Under the pieces are notes generated by a model. It did not search any database and was not told the DNA's origin. It saw nothing but the letters and a program-made list of their open reading frames with translations. From the NCBI GenBank assembly GCA_947459855.1, contig CANHFL010000092.1:1-5888 (forward strand): a stretch of DNA of 5,888 bases, in the 5' to 3' direction. This document shows positions 1 through 5,208 of this stretch, piece after piece; the first letter of the stretch is position 1; every line of letters begins with the position of its first letter. Position numbers and translations under genes: made by a program. Origin of the DNA: Planctomycetaceae bacterium. Lineage in GTDB: Bacteria > Planctomycetota > Phycisphaerae > Phycisphaerales > SM1A02.

Positions 1-162
1 CCCATCCACATCTCCAAGGTCAGCCCGATGGCGGACGGCAAGCCCACGCGCGTGCGGTTCACCACCAAGGCCGACGGCTCGAAGGTCCGCGTCGCAGCGA
101 AGGGCGGCAAGGAACTCGGCCAGGTCAGCCCGGCGAAGAAGTCCGGCAAGAAGGCGAAGTGA
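1..162 (+). CDS. rplX: 50S ribosomal protein L24, C-terminal part (5' end outside window)
   Basis: The first frame is open from base 1 and ends at TGA 160-162, giving the last 53 residues of a protein whose start lies upstream. L24 is an early assembly protein of the 50S subunit that binds the 5' domain of 23S rRNA and sits near the exit of the peptide tunnel. The visible part has the family's C-terminal pattern: a segment starting PIHISKVSP, then GKPTRVRF, a KADGSKVRV strand, and a lysine-rich end (KKSGKKAK). L24 proteins are usually about 75-115 residues, so roughly half is missing. It is followed after only 7 bases by rplE, the standard order in spc operons. The identification rests on the motifs and on the position next to L5. 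Confidence 0.9.
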   Translation, partial: PIHISKVSPMADGKPTRVRFTTKADGSKVRVAAKGGKELGQVSPAKKSGKKAK

Positions 163-169
163 GTCACCC

Positions 170-766
170 ATGAGCGCCACCACCACCAAGTCCAATCCCC
201 GCCTCCAGACGGCTTACAAGGAGCAGGTCGCTCCGAAGCTGATGAAGGAGTTCGGGCTTTCGAACATCAACGCGTGCCCGGTGATCGAGAAGGTCATCGT
301 CAACACGGGCGTCGGCAAGCAGCTGGAGAACCAGAAGCTCAAGCCGGAGATCCGCGAGACGATCATCGACACCTACGTCAAGATCACGGGCCAGCGCCCG
401 GTCATGACGCTGGCGAAGAAGAGCGTGTCGAACTTCAAGGTGCGCGAAGGCGCGCCGAGCGGCTTCGTCGTGACGCTCCGCCGCGAGCGCATGTGGTCGT
501 TCCTCGACCGCCTGATGAACCTCGCGATCCCCCGCATCAAGGACTTCCGCGGCGTCAGCGACCGCTCGTTCGACAAGGGCGGCTCCTGGAGCTTCGGCCT
601 GAACGAGCAGGCGGTGTGGCCCGAGATCAACATGGCGAGCGTGAACTTCACGCACGGCATGAACGTGACGATCGTCTTCCGCAACAGCGACCCGAAGAAG
701 AGCCGCTTCGCGCTGGCCGAGCTCGGGATGCCGTTCGAGAAGCCCGAGGACCGGAAGAAGAAGTGA
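170..766 (+). CDS. rplE: 50S ribosomal protein L5
   Basis: L5 (198 residues) belongs to the central protuberance of the 50S subunit, where it binds 5S rRNA with L18 and contacts the P-site tRNA. Family landmarks are present in order: VIEKVIVNTGVG (38-49), ITGQRPVMTLAKKSVSNFKVREG (72-94), TLRRERMWSFLDRL (102-115), PRIKDFRGV (121-129), SFGLNEQAVWPEI (141-153) and the late strand GMNVTIVF (163-170). It is somewhat longer than the E. coli protein (179 residues), mainly through an N-terminal stretch and a basic tail ending DRKKK. ATG 170 was chosen because it lies 7 bases after the rplX stop and directly precedes the conserved N-terminal helix. Only weak purine runs (such as GAAG 156-159) precede it, inside rplX, so translation is probably coupled to rplX (inference). 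Confidence 0.97.
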   Translation: MSATTTKSNPRLQTAYKEQVAPKLMKEFGLSNINACPVIEKVIVNTGVGKQLENQKLKPEIRETIIDTYVKITGQRPVMTLAKKSVSNFKVREGAPSGFVVTLRRERMWSFLDRLMNLAIPRIKDFRGVSDRSFDKGGSWSFGLNEQAVWPEINMASVNFTHGMNVTIVFRNSDPKKSRFALAELGMPFEKPEDRKKK

Positions 767-835
767 ATCGCGCCCGGCGGCGCCCCCCCGGCGCGCCGGA
801 CCAACACCTGAACAGGACCCAGCAAGGAACACACG
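767..835 (+). other. rplE-rpsN spacer containing a GC hairpin
   Basis: This 69-base spacer is the second widest in the window and contains no gene. Its first half is a strongly GC hairpin. The second half is A-rich and unstructured and carries AAGGA (824-828), 7 bases before the ATG of rpsN, a well-placed Shine-Dalgarno sequence. Confidence 0.8.
774..799 (+). promoter_or_regulatory. Putative mRNA hairpin between rplE and rpsN
   Basis: The left arm CCGGCGGCGCC (774-784) pairs with the right arm GGCGCGCCGG (790-799) over 10 consecutive GC pairs if the single G at 780 is bulged out. The loop is five C (785-789). No T run follows, so it does not look like an intrinsic terminator. It could protect or separate segments of the polycistronic mRNA, or attenuate readthrough, or bind a ribosomal protein; none of these can be decided from sequence. 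The structure itself is read directly from the bases, but in such GC-rich DNA chance pairing is possible. Confidence 0.5.
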
Positions 836-1021
836 ATGGCCAGCAAGCGCGTCTTCGCCAAGATGAAGCGGAAGCCCAAGTTCTCCACCCGGGAGAAGCT
901 CCGTTGCGAGATCACCGGCCGCAGCCGCGGCAACTACCGCAAGTTCCGCATCTGCCGCCAGATGCTCCGCGAGCTGGCGCTGCAGGGCATGATCCCCGGC
1001 ATGCGCAAGGCGTCCTGGTGA
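836..1021 (+). CDS. rpsN: 30S ribosomal protein S14, short form lacking two zinc cysteines
   Basis: S14 (61 residues) binds the 3' major (head) domain of 16S rRNA late in 30S assembly. The sequence starts [20 protein letters not shown] and ends IPGMRKASW, the typical S14 ending. Its length equals that of the short zinc-binding type, in which cysteines 24, 27, 40 and 43 hold Zn(II). Here Cys24 and Cys40 are kept but position 27 is Thr (CEIT) and position 43 is Met (CRQM), so the four-cysteine site is broken. It therefore seems to be a short, zinc-independent S14. The start ATG 836 has AAGGA at 824-828. It lies between rplE and rpsH as in most bacteria, so it is the housekeeping copy by position. 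Confidence 0.96.
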   Translation: MASKRVFAKMKRKPKFSTREKLRCEITGRSRGNYRKFRICRQMLRELALQGMIPGMRKASW

Positions 1022-1050
1022 CGCGCAGCTGAACCCAACGAACGACCTAC

Positions 1051-1055
1051 AGGAG
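1051..1055 (+). promoter_or_regulatory. Shine-Dalgarno sequence of rpsH
   Basis: AGGAG lies 8 bases before ATG 1064 in the 42-base spacer after rpsN. It is one of the best Shine-Dalgarno matches in the window and supports this start for S8. Confidence 0.75.
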
Positions 1056-1063
1056 CCGACCAG

Positions 1064-1462
1064 ATGGCACTCCAAGACCTGACCGCAGACATGCTCACGC
1101 GCATCCGCAACGCCGTCCGTATCCGGGCGAAGCAGGTGCTCGTCCTCAACAACAAGCTCAACCTCGGCGTTGCGGAGGTCCTCCAGAAGGAGGGCTACGT
1201 CCGTGGCTTCGAGGTCGTCCAGGACGGCCGCCAGGGCCTGATCCGCGTCGACCTCAAGTACGGCCCGCGCGGCGAGAACCTGATCCACCACCTCGAGCGC
1301 GTGTCGCGCACCGGTTGCCGCGTCTATCGCGGCGTCGAGGAGCTGCCGCGCCCGATGTCGGGCCTCGGCATCGCCATCGTCTCCACCAGCCACGGCGTGA
1401 TGAGCGACCGCGAGTGCCGCGAGAAGCGCCTCGGCGGCGAGGTCGTCGCCACCGTCGGCTGA
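1064..1462 (+). CDS. rpsH: 30S ribosomal protein S8
   Basis: S8 (132 residues; E. coli 130) is a primary binder of helix 21 in the central domain of 16S rRNA and nucleates platform assembly. The N-terminal domain opens with DLTADMLTRIRNAVR (5-19), followed by LNLGVAEVLQKEGYVRGFEV. The C-terminal domain carries the family signature GLGIAIVSTSHGVMSDREC (100-118) and ends GGEVVATVG, close to the usual GGEVLCTVW ending. In E. coli S8 also represses its own operon by binding spc mRNA near the start of rplE. The equivalent region here (rplX-rplE junction) is only 7 bases of spacer, and I could not recognise an S8-like site in it. The ATG is fixed by the AGGAG at 1051-1055. Confidence 0.97.
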   Translation: MALQDLTADMLTRIRNAVRIRAKQVLVLNNKLNLGVAEVLQKEGYVRGFEVVQDGRQGLIRVDLKYGPRGENLIHHLERVSRTGCRVYRGVEELPRPMSGLGIAIVSTSHGVMSDRECREKRLGGEVVATVG

Positions 1463-1483
1463 TCCGAACGCAGAAGTCACGAC

Positions 1484-1488
1484 AGGAG
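1484..1488 (+). promoter_or_regulatory. Shine-Dalgarno sequence of rplF
   Basis: AGGAG lies 6 bases before ATG 1495. It decides the rplF start: the same reading frame is open much further upstream, into rpsH, but only ATG 1495 has this signal and directly begins the conserved MSRLARKPV sequence. Confidence 0.78.
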
Positions 1489-1494
1489 CACACC

Positions 1495-2046
1495 ATGTCC
1501 CGCCTCGCACGCAAGCCCGTCTCGATCCCCGCCGGCGTCAAGGTTGCCGTCAATCCCGGCAGCCGGACCGTCAACTTCGAAGGCCCCAAGGGCAAGCTCG
1601 CCCTGGTCTATCGCCCCGAGGTGGGCGTGAACGTCGAAGGCTCCACCGTGCACGTCACGATGGACCCCGCGATCGTCGGGCTCGGCAACAACAAGGCGTT
1701 CTGGGGCACGACCCGCGCGCTGATCGCCACCTACATCGACGGCGTGCTCAAGGGCTACGAGAAGAAGCTCGAGATCATCGGCGTCGGCTGGGGCGCCCGC
1801 GTGCAGGGCAAGAAGCTCGTCCTGACCGTCGGCTACGCCAACACCATCGAGGTGGGCATCCCGGACGGCGTGAAGGTCGAGGTCAACCAGACGATGGTGA
1901 CCGTCAGCGGCCCGAGCAAGCAGGCCGTCGGCGAGTTCTCCGCCAACGTGCGCTCCAAGCGCAAGCCCGAGCCCTACAACGGCAAGGGCATCAAGTACCA
2001 GGACGAAGTCATCACCCGCAAGCAGGGCAAGGCGTTCGGCTCCTGA
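1495..2046 (+). CDS. rplF: 50S ribosomal protein L6
   Basis: L6 (183 residues; E. coli 177) binds 23S rRNA domain VI near the sarcin-ricin loop, at the base of the L7/L12 stalk and close to where elongation factors dock. It shows the two repeated L6 domains: the first from SRLARKPVSIPAGVKV (2-17) with the strand RTVNFEGPKGKL, the second from KGYEKKLEIIGVGWGARVQGK (86-106) through GYANTIEVGIPDGVKV. The signature region PEPYNGKGIKYQDE (158-171) is present, followed by the usual basic end. It lies 32 bases after rpsH and 35 before rplR. The reading frame extends upstream into rpsH, but that part is merely open GC-rich sequence in another frame and is not L6. Confidence 0.97.
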   Translation: MSRLARKPVSIPAGVKVAVNPGSRTVNFEGPKGKLALVYRPEVGVNVEGSTVHVTMDPAIVGLGNNKAFWGTTRALIATYIDGVLKGYEKKLEIIGVGWGARVQGKKLVLTVGYANTIEVGIPDGVKVEVNQTMVTVSGPSKQAVGEFSANVRSKRKPEPYNGKGIKYQDEVITRKQGKAFGS

Positions 2047-2081
2047 TGCCGTCGCGGACCTGATCCCGAAGAGAGACCACC

Positions 2082-2444
2082 ATGGACAAGTGCATCGCCA
2101 AGACCGTCCGCCGCGATCGCCGCAAGCAGGGCATGCGGAAGACCATCCGCGGCACGCCGGCGCGCCCGCGCCTCACCGTGTTCCGCTCGCTGCAGCACAT
2201 CTACGCCCAGCTCATCGACGACCTGGCCGGCACGACGATCGCGTCCGCCAGCACCGTCGAGATCGCCGATCTGGCCAAGAAGGGCGGCAACGTCGGCGCG
2301 GCCAAGGCCGTCGGCACGGCGCTCGCCGAGCGCGCGAAGAAGGCCGGCGTCAGCGCCGTGGTCTTCGACCGCAACGGTTTCCGCTACCACGGCCGCGTCA
2401 AGGCCGTCGCTGAGGGCGCCCGCGAGGGCGGCCTGCAGTTCTGA
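2082..2444 (+). CDS. rplR: 50S ribosomal protein L18
   Basis: L18 (120 residues; E. coli 117) binds 5S rRNA with L5 and anchors it to the central protuberance. An arginine/lysine-rich N-terminal tail ([18 protein letters not shown], 7-24) precedes the fold, which shows [20 protein letters not shown] (28-47), the TIASAST strand, [21 protein letters not shown] (69-89) and the conserved end [26 protein letters not shown]. The start ATG 2082 follows the purine run AAGAGAG (2069-2075), a modest Shine-Dalgarno sequence, 35 bases after rplF. The protein ends exactly at the family's usual C-terminus. Having rplE and rplR in one operon supplies both 5S rRNA partners together. Confidence 0.97.
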   Translation: MDKCIAKTVRRDRRKQGMRKTIRGTPARPRLTVFRSLQHIYAQLIDDLAGTTIASASTVEIADLAKKGGNVGAAKAVGTALAERAKKAGVSAVVFDRNGFRYHGRVKAVAEGAREGGLQF

Positions 2445-2474
2445 TCCACCGAACACACTCTCAAGAGGCAGCAC

Positions 2475-3212
2475 ATGGCTGAGCTCATCGACGAAACCAG
2501 CAGCATCGAGTCCACCACCGTGGGCGTCTACCGCACCAGCTCCACGGTCGCCGGCGGCCGCCGCTTCAGCTTTGCCGCGCTCGTCGTGGTGGGCGACAAG
2601 AGCGGACGCATCGGCATCGGGTATGCGAAGAGCAACCAGGTGCCCCAGGCGGTCGAGAAGGCGCAGAAGGAAGGCCGTCGCAAGATGGTTGCCTACCCGA
2701 TGCTCCGCAAGACGATCCCGCACGCCGTCGAGGGCCAGTTCGGCGCCTCGAAGGTCCGCCTGGTCCCGGCGACCCCGGGTACCGGCGTCATCGCCGGCGC
2801 CGCGGTCCGCGCGATCCTCGAGATGCTCGGCATCCAGGACTGCCTGACCAAGAGCTACGGCTCGACGAACCCCAAGAACCTCGTCAAGGCGACGCTGGCG
2901 GCCCTCGCCCAGCTGCAGACCCGCGAGAAGGTCGAGTCGCTCCGCGGCGTGACCATCGGCCGCACGGCGGTCGAGGATGCGGTCGAGCGCGGCATGGCCG
3001 CCATGCCGCAGGTCAAGAGCGGCGAGAAGATGCAGGCTCCGAAGAACACCGTCGGCGACGACCGTCGCCGTGGTGGGCGCGGTGGTCCGCGCGGCCGTCG
3101 CGACGACATGTTCGGCGGCATGCCGAGCGCACCTGCGGCCGCCCCGGCCCCGGCTGCCGCTCCGGCGGCGCCCGCCGCGGATGCCCCGGCCCCGGAAGCC
3201 GGCGGCGCCTGA
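2475..3212 (+). CDS. rpsE: 30S ribosomal protein S5 with long C-terminal extension
   Basis: S5 acts in decoding accuracy and in the mRNA entry helicase site of the 30S subunit, next to S4 and S8. The N-terminal dsRBD-like domain covers about residues 12-75 (ESTTVGVYRTSSTVAGGRRF, then GRIGIGYAKSNQVPQAVEKA). The C-terminal domain covers about 78-158 (KTIPHAVEGQFG, PATPGTGVIAGAAVRAILEMLGI, KSYGSTNPKNLVKATLAAL). E. coli S5 has 167 residues; this protein has 245. The extra part has three zones: a linker (160-195), a basic RG-rich run (197-209) and an Ala/Pro-rich acidic-ended tail (218-245). The start ATG 2475 has AAGAGG at 2463-2468. The next gene is rplO, with no rpmD between them. The core identification is certain; the tail's role is unknown. 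Confidence 0.96.
   Translation: MAELIDETSSIESTTVGVYRTSSTVAGGRRFSFAALVVVGDKSGRIGIGYAKSNQVPQAVEKAQKEGRRKMVAYPMLRKTIPHAVEGQFGASKVRLVPATPGTGVIAGAAVRAILEMLGIQDCLTKSYGSTNPKNLVKATLAALAQLQTREKVESLRGVTIGRTAVEDAVERGMAAMPQVKSGEKMQAPKNTVGDDRRRGGRGGPRGRRDDMFGGMPSAPAAAPAPAAAPAAPAADAPAPEAGGA
3123..3209 (+). repeat. Low-complexity Ala/Pro coding tract at the end of rpsE
   Basis: These codons encode residues 217-245 of S5, almost entirely Ala and Pro in AP/AAP units. The 13-base word GCCCCGGCCCCGG occurs twice, at 3141-3153 and 3183-3195, 42 bases (14 codons) apart and in the same frame. Both copies encode Ala-Pro-Ala-Pro, and the imperfect repetition suggests growth by slippage or short duplication (inference). 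Confidence 0.7.
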
Positions 3213-3314
3213 GCCGTATCGAAGGAACCAGTCCCCGAACGACGAAACACCTAGACACGGCAACCCCAGCAGGGGGCCCGTGACGCAGACAGAGGCACAG
3301 GGAGCACCCCAGCC
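3213..3314 (+). other. rpsE-rplO spacer; usual position of rpmD, which is absent
   Basis: This 102-base spacer is the widest in the window. In many bacteria rpmD (L30, about 60 residues, 180 bases) lies here; the space is too short and no frame shows L30-like sequence. A GAAGGAA run (3221-3227) resembles a Shine-Dalgarno sequence but has no ATG, GTG or TTG in the next 18 bases. A small CCCC/GGGG hairpin with an AGCA loop (3264-3275) is possible. Near the end, AGGGAG (3299-3304) serves rplO. Confidence 0.75.
3299..3304 (+). promoter_or_regulatory. Shine-Dalgarno sequence of rplO
   Basis: AGGGAG lies 10 bases before ATG 3315 and 13 before the second, adjacent ATG 3318. The shorter spacing favours the first of the two tandem ATG codons, though the two proteins differ by a single methionine. 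Confidence 0.6.
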
Positions 3315-3761
3315 ATGATGATTCACGACGTTACGAAGGTTGTCGGCAAGCACCGTCCGCGCAAGCGCGTGGGCCGCGGCGAAGGCAGCGGCATCGGTGG
3401 CACGTCGACCCGCGGCCACAAGGGCGCCAAGAGCCGCGCCGGCTGGACCAGCCGTCCCGGCTACCAGGGCGGCGCCACGCCGTTCATGCGCCGCTTCCCG
3501 AAGCGCGGCTTCAAGAACGGCTTCCGCACCCTGTTCCACGTCGTCAACGTGCAGACGATCTCGAAGCACTTCGAGGCCGGCTCGACCGTCGACATCAAGG
3601 CGCTGGCCGCCAAGGGCCTGGTGCCCGACGCGACGCTGCCGCTGAAGGTGCTCGGCCACGGCGACTGCACCAAGAAGGTCACCGTCGTCGCCGCCAAGTA
3701 CTCGGCGTCGGCGAAGGAGAAGATCGAGAAGGCCGGCGGAACGGCCACCGTCGCGGAGTGA
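3315..3761 (+). CDS. rplO: 50S ribosomal protein L15
   Basis: L15 (148 residues; E. coli 144) is a late-assembly 50S protein with a long, basic, extended N-terminal arm threading into 23S rRNA and a globular C-terminal domain. The arm shows HRPRKRVGRGEGSGIGGTSTRG (13-34), HKGAKSRAGW (35-44) and the conserved GYQGGATPFMRRFPKRGFKN (49-68). The globular part contains NVQTISKHFEAGSTVDIKAL and LPLKVLGHGD (108-117). The protein begins with two Met codons in a row (3315 and 3318). The gene lies directly upstream of secY, the usual neighbour. Length and motifs are normal, so this is a confident call. Confidence 0.97.
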   Translation: MMIHDVTKVVGKHRPRKRVGRGEGSGIGGTSTRGHKGAKSRAGWTSRPGYQGGATPFMRRFPKRGFKNGFRTLFHVVNVQTISKHFEAGSTVDIKALAAKGLVPDATLPLKVLGHGDCTKKVTVVAAKYSASAKEKIEKAGGTATVAE

Positions 3762-3791
3762 TCGACGGCGTCCCCACGACGCACGCCCCAC

Positions 3792-3796
3792 GAGAG
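3792..3796 (+). promoter_or_regulatory. Shine-Dalgarno-like sequence deciding the secY start
   Basis: GAGAG lies 5 bases before ATG 3802 but only 2 bases before the in-frame TTG at 3799. The spacing and the codon type both favour ATG 3802. Confidence 0.6.
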
Positions 3797-3801
3797 ACTT
3801 G

Positions 3802-5208
3802 ATGTTCCAGGCATTCGCCAACATCTTCCGCATCGCCGACCTGCGCAACCGCGTGCTCTTCACGCTGGGCGTGCTGGCCATCTACCGCATCGGATTCTGG
3901 ATCCCCGTCGTCGGCGTGGACCAGTCCGCGCTGGTGCAGGCCGCCAAGACCGCGGCGTCGGAGTCGACGGGCTTCGGCCGCCTGCTGCAGTTCGCGAGCA
4001 TCTTCTCGGGCGGTTCGCTGGGCCAGAGCACGATCTTCGGCCTGGGCATCATGCCCTACATCACGGCTTCGATCATCCTCCAGCTGATCCAGGCGGTCTA
4101 CCCGCCGATGGCCGAGCTGAAGAAGGAGGGCATGTCCGGCCAGCAGAAGATCATGGAGTGGACGCGCTACCTCGCGGTGGGCCTCTGCTTCGTGCAGGGC
4201 TTCATCTGGCTGAACTACCTGCGCCAGACCAACCTGGTGCAGCCGATGTTCGCGCAGGGTGGCCCGAACCTGGTGATCTTCTACGTGGTGGGCATCGCCG
4301 CCCTCACCGCCGGCAGCCTCTTCCTGATGTGGCTGGGCGAGCAGATCGACAAGTACGGCATCGGCAACGGCGTCTCGATCATCCTGACGGCCGGCATCCT
4401 GAGCCGCATGCCGAACGCGATCTACTGGGTCGTCGAGAACTTCGACCCCCGCCAGACCGCCGAGCCCGGCAAGCTGGGCATCGCGGGCCTGGCGATCCTG
4501 CTGGCCAGCTTCGTCGCGATCACGGCCGGGGCGGTCATGATGACCGTGGCCACGCGCCGGATCCCGATCCAGCAGGCGAAGCACACCCGCGGCCGCAAGG
4601 TCTACGGTGGCCAGAAGCACTACCTGCCGCTGCGCATCAATCACAGCGGCGTGATGCCGATCATCTTCGCCAGCTCGCTCATGATCTTCCCGTCGGCGAT
4701 CTTCGGCGCGTGGGACAACGCGACCGCGCAGGAGTCGATGTGGAAGCCGATGGCGCAGTTCCTGGCGCGCGAGAGCCAGATCGGCTCGTTCCCGTACATC
4801 GTGTGCGAGATCGCGATGATCTACTTCTTCGCGTACTTCTGGACCACCGTCCAGATGAGCCCGGACGACATGGCCAAGCAGCTGAAGGAGCACGGCTCCT
4901 TCATCCCCGGCCTGCGTCCCGGACCGCGCACCGCCGAGTACCTGGAGACCGTGCTCAACCGCATCACCTACGTCGGCGCGGGCTTCCTGGCGCTGATCGC
5001 GGTGATCCCGACGCTGGTCACGCAGGCCATGGGCATCCCGTTCCAGGTCTCGCAGTTCCTCGGCGGCACCGGCCTCCTGATCGTCGTCTCGGTGGGCCTG
5101 GACCTCATCCAGCGTCTCGAGGCCAACCTGGTCATGCGCAACTACGCCGGCTTCCTGGGCAACGGCAACGATGCCAAGGCCGGCCGGATCCGGAGCGCCC
5201 GCGGATGA
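3802..5208 (+). CDS. secY: Preprotein translocase subunit SecY
   Basis: SecY is the channel-forming subunit of the SecYEG translocon in the inner membrane, moving unfolded proteins across or into the bilayer with SecA or the ribosome. The 468-residue product (E. coli 443) shows the expected hydrophobic segments: TM1 about 17-39; the plug and TM2 region (FSGGSLGQSTIFGLGIMPYI, 68-87, then TASIILQLIQ); further segments near 123-140, 157-177, 191-211, 227-249, 283-302, 331-350, 390-409 and 416-436. The motif GEQIDKYGIGNGVSI lies at 179-193. The cytoplasmic loop at 365-377 has GSFIPGLRPGPRT, where Arg372 matches the functionally critical E. coli Arg357. The last helix contains GGTGLLIVVSVGLD (421-434), followed by a basic tail. 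ATG 3802 was preferred to TTG 3799. The stop overlaps the start of map. Confidence 0.98.
   Translation: MFQAFANIFRIADLRNRVLFTLGVLAIYRIGFWIPVVGVDQSALVQAAKTAASESTGFGRLLQFASIFSGGSLGQSTIFGLGIMPYITASIILQLIQAVYPPMAELKKEGMSGQQKIMEWTRYLAVGLCFVQGFIWLNYLRQTNLVQPMFAQGGPNLVIFYVVGIAALTAGSLFLMWLGEQIDKYGIGNGVSIILTAGILSRMPNAIYWVVENFDPRQTAEPGKLGIAGLAILLASFVAITAGAVMMTVATRRIPIQQAKHTRGRKVYGGQKHYLPLRINHSGVMPIIFASSLMIFPSAIFGAWDNATAQESMWKPMAQFLARESQIGSFPYIVCEIAMIYFFAYFWTTVQMSPDDMAKQLKEHGSFIPGLRPGPRTAEYLETVLNRITYVGAGFLALIAVIPTLVTQAMGIPFQVSQFLGGTGLLIVVSVGLDLIQRLEANLVMRNYAGFLGNGNDAKAGRIRSARG
5192..5208 (+). promoter_or_regulatory. secY-map junction: Shine-Dalgarno sequence and ATGA overlap
   Basis: GGAG (5192-5195) lies 9 bases before ATG 5205. 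That ATG overlaps the secY stop TGA (5206-5208) as ATGA, the classic layout for termination-reinitiation coupling of two genes. Confidence 0.75.

Noticed and set aside
774..799. Intrinsic terminator after rplE
   Set aside because: The stem is strong but no T run follows, and the downstream genes have no visible promoter of their own.
1315..1494. Upstream extension of the rplF frame into rpsH, adding 60 residues
   Set aside because: The extra part is Arg-rich out-of-frame rpsH sequence; the conserved L6 start and the AGGAG both point to ATG 1495.
164..1510. Minus-strand open frame of 448 residues opposite rplE, rpsN and rpsH
   Set aside because: It lies opposite three certain genes, is rich in Ala, Arg, Asp, Leu and His as expected for the complement of GC-biased codons, and has no recognisable motif.
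3280..3318. Tiny GTG-started frame of 12 codons whose TGA overlaps the rplO ATG
   Set aside because: The preceding purine run ends only 3 bases from the GTG, too close for a Shine-Dalgarno sequence, and such short frames occur by chance.
3768..3782. Small hairpin GCGTC/GACGC in the rplO-secY spacer
   Set aside because: A 5-pair stem with a 5-base loop is too weak to claim in GC-rich DNA and has no T run.
3799..3801. TTG start for secY
   Set aside because: It lies only 2 bases after the GAGAG, while the next codon is an ATG with acceptable spacing.
1974..3881. Minus-strand open frame of 635 residues across rplF to secY
   Set aside because: It spans six genes on the other strand with low-complexity composition and no family motif; long antisense frames are expected at this GC content.
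3679..4893. Minus-strand open frame of 404 residues opposite rplO and secY
   Set aside because: It is the antisense shadow of secY, rich in Asp, His, Arg and Leu, with no domain pattern or start signal.
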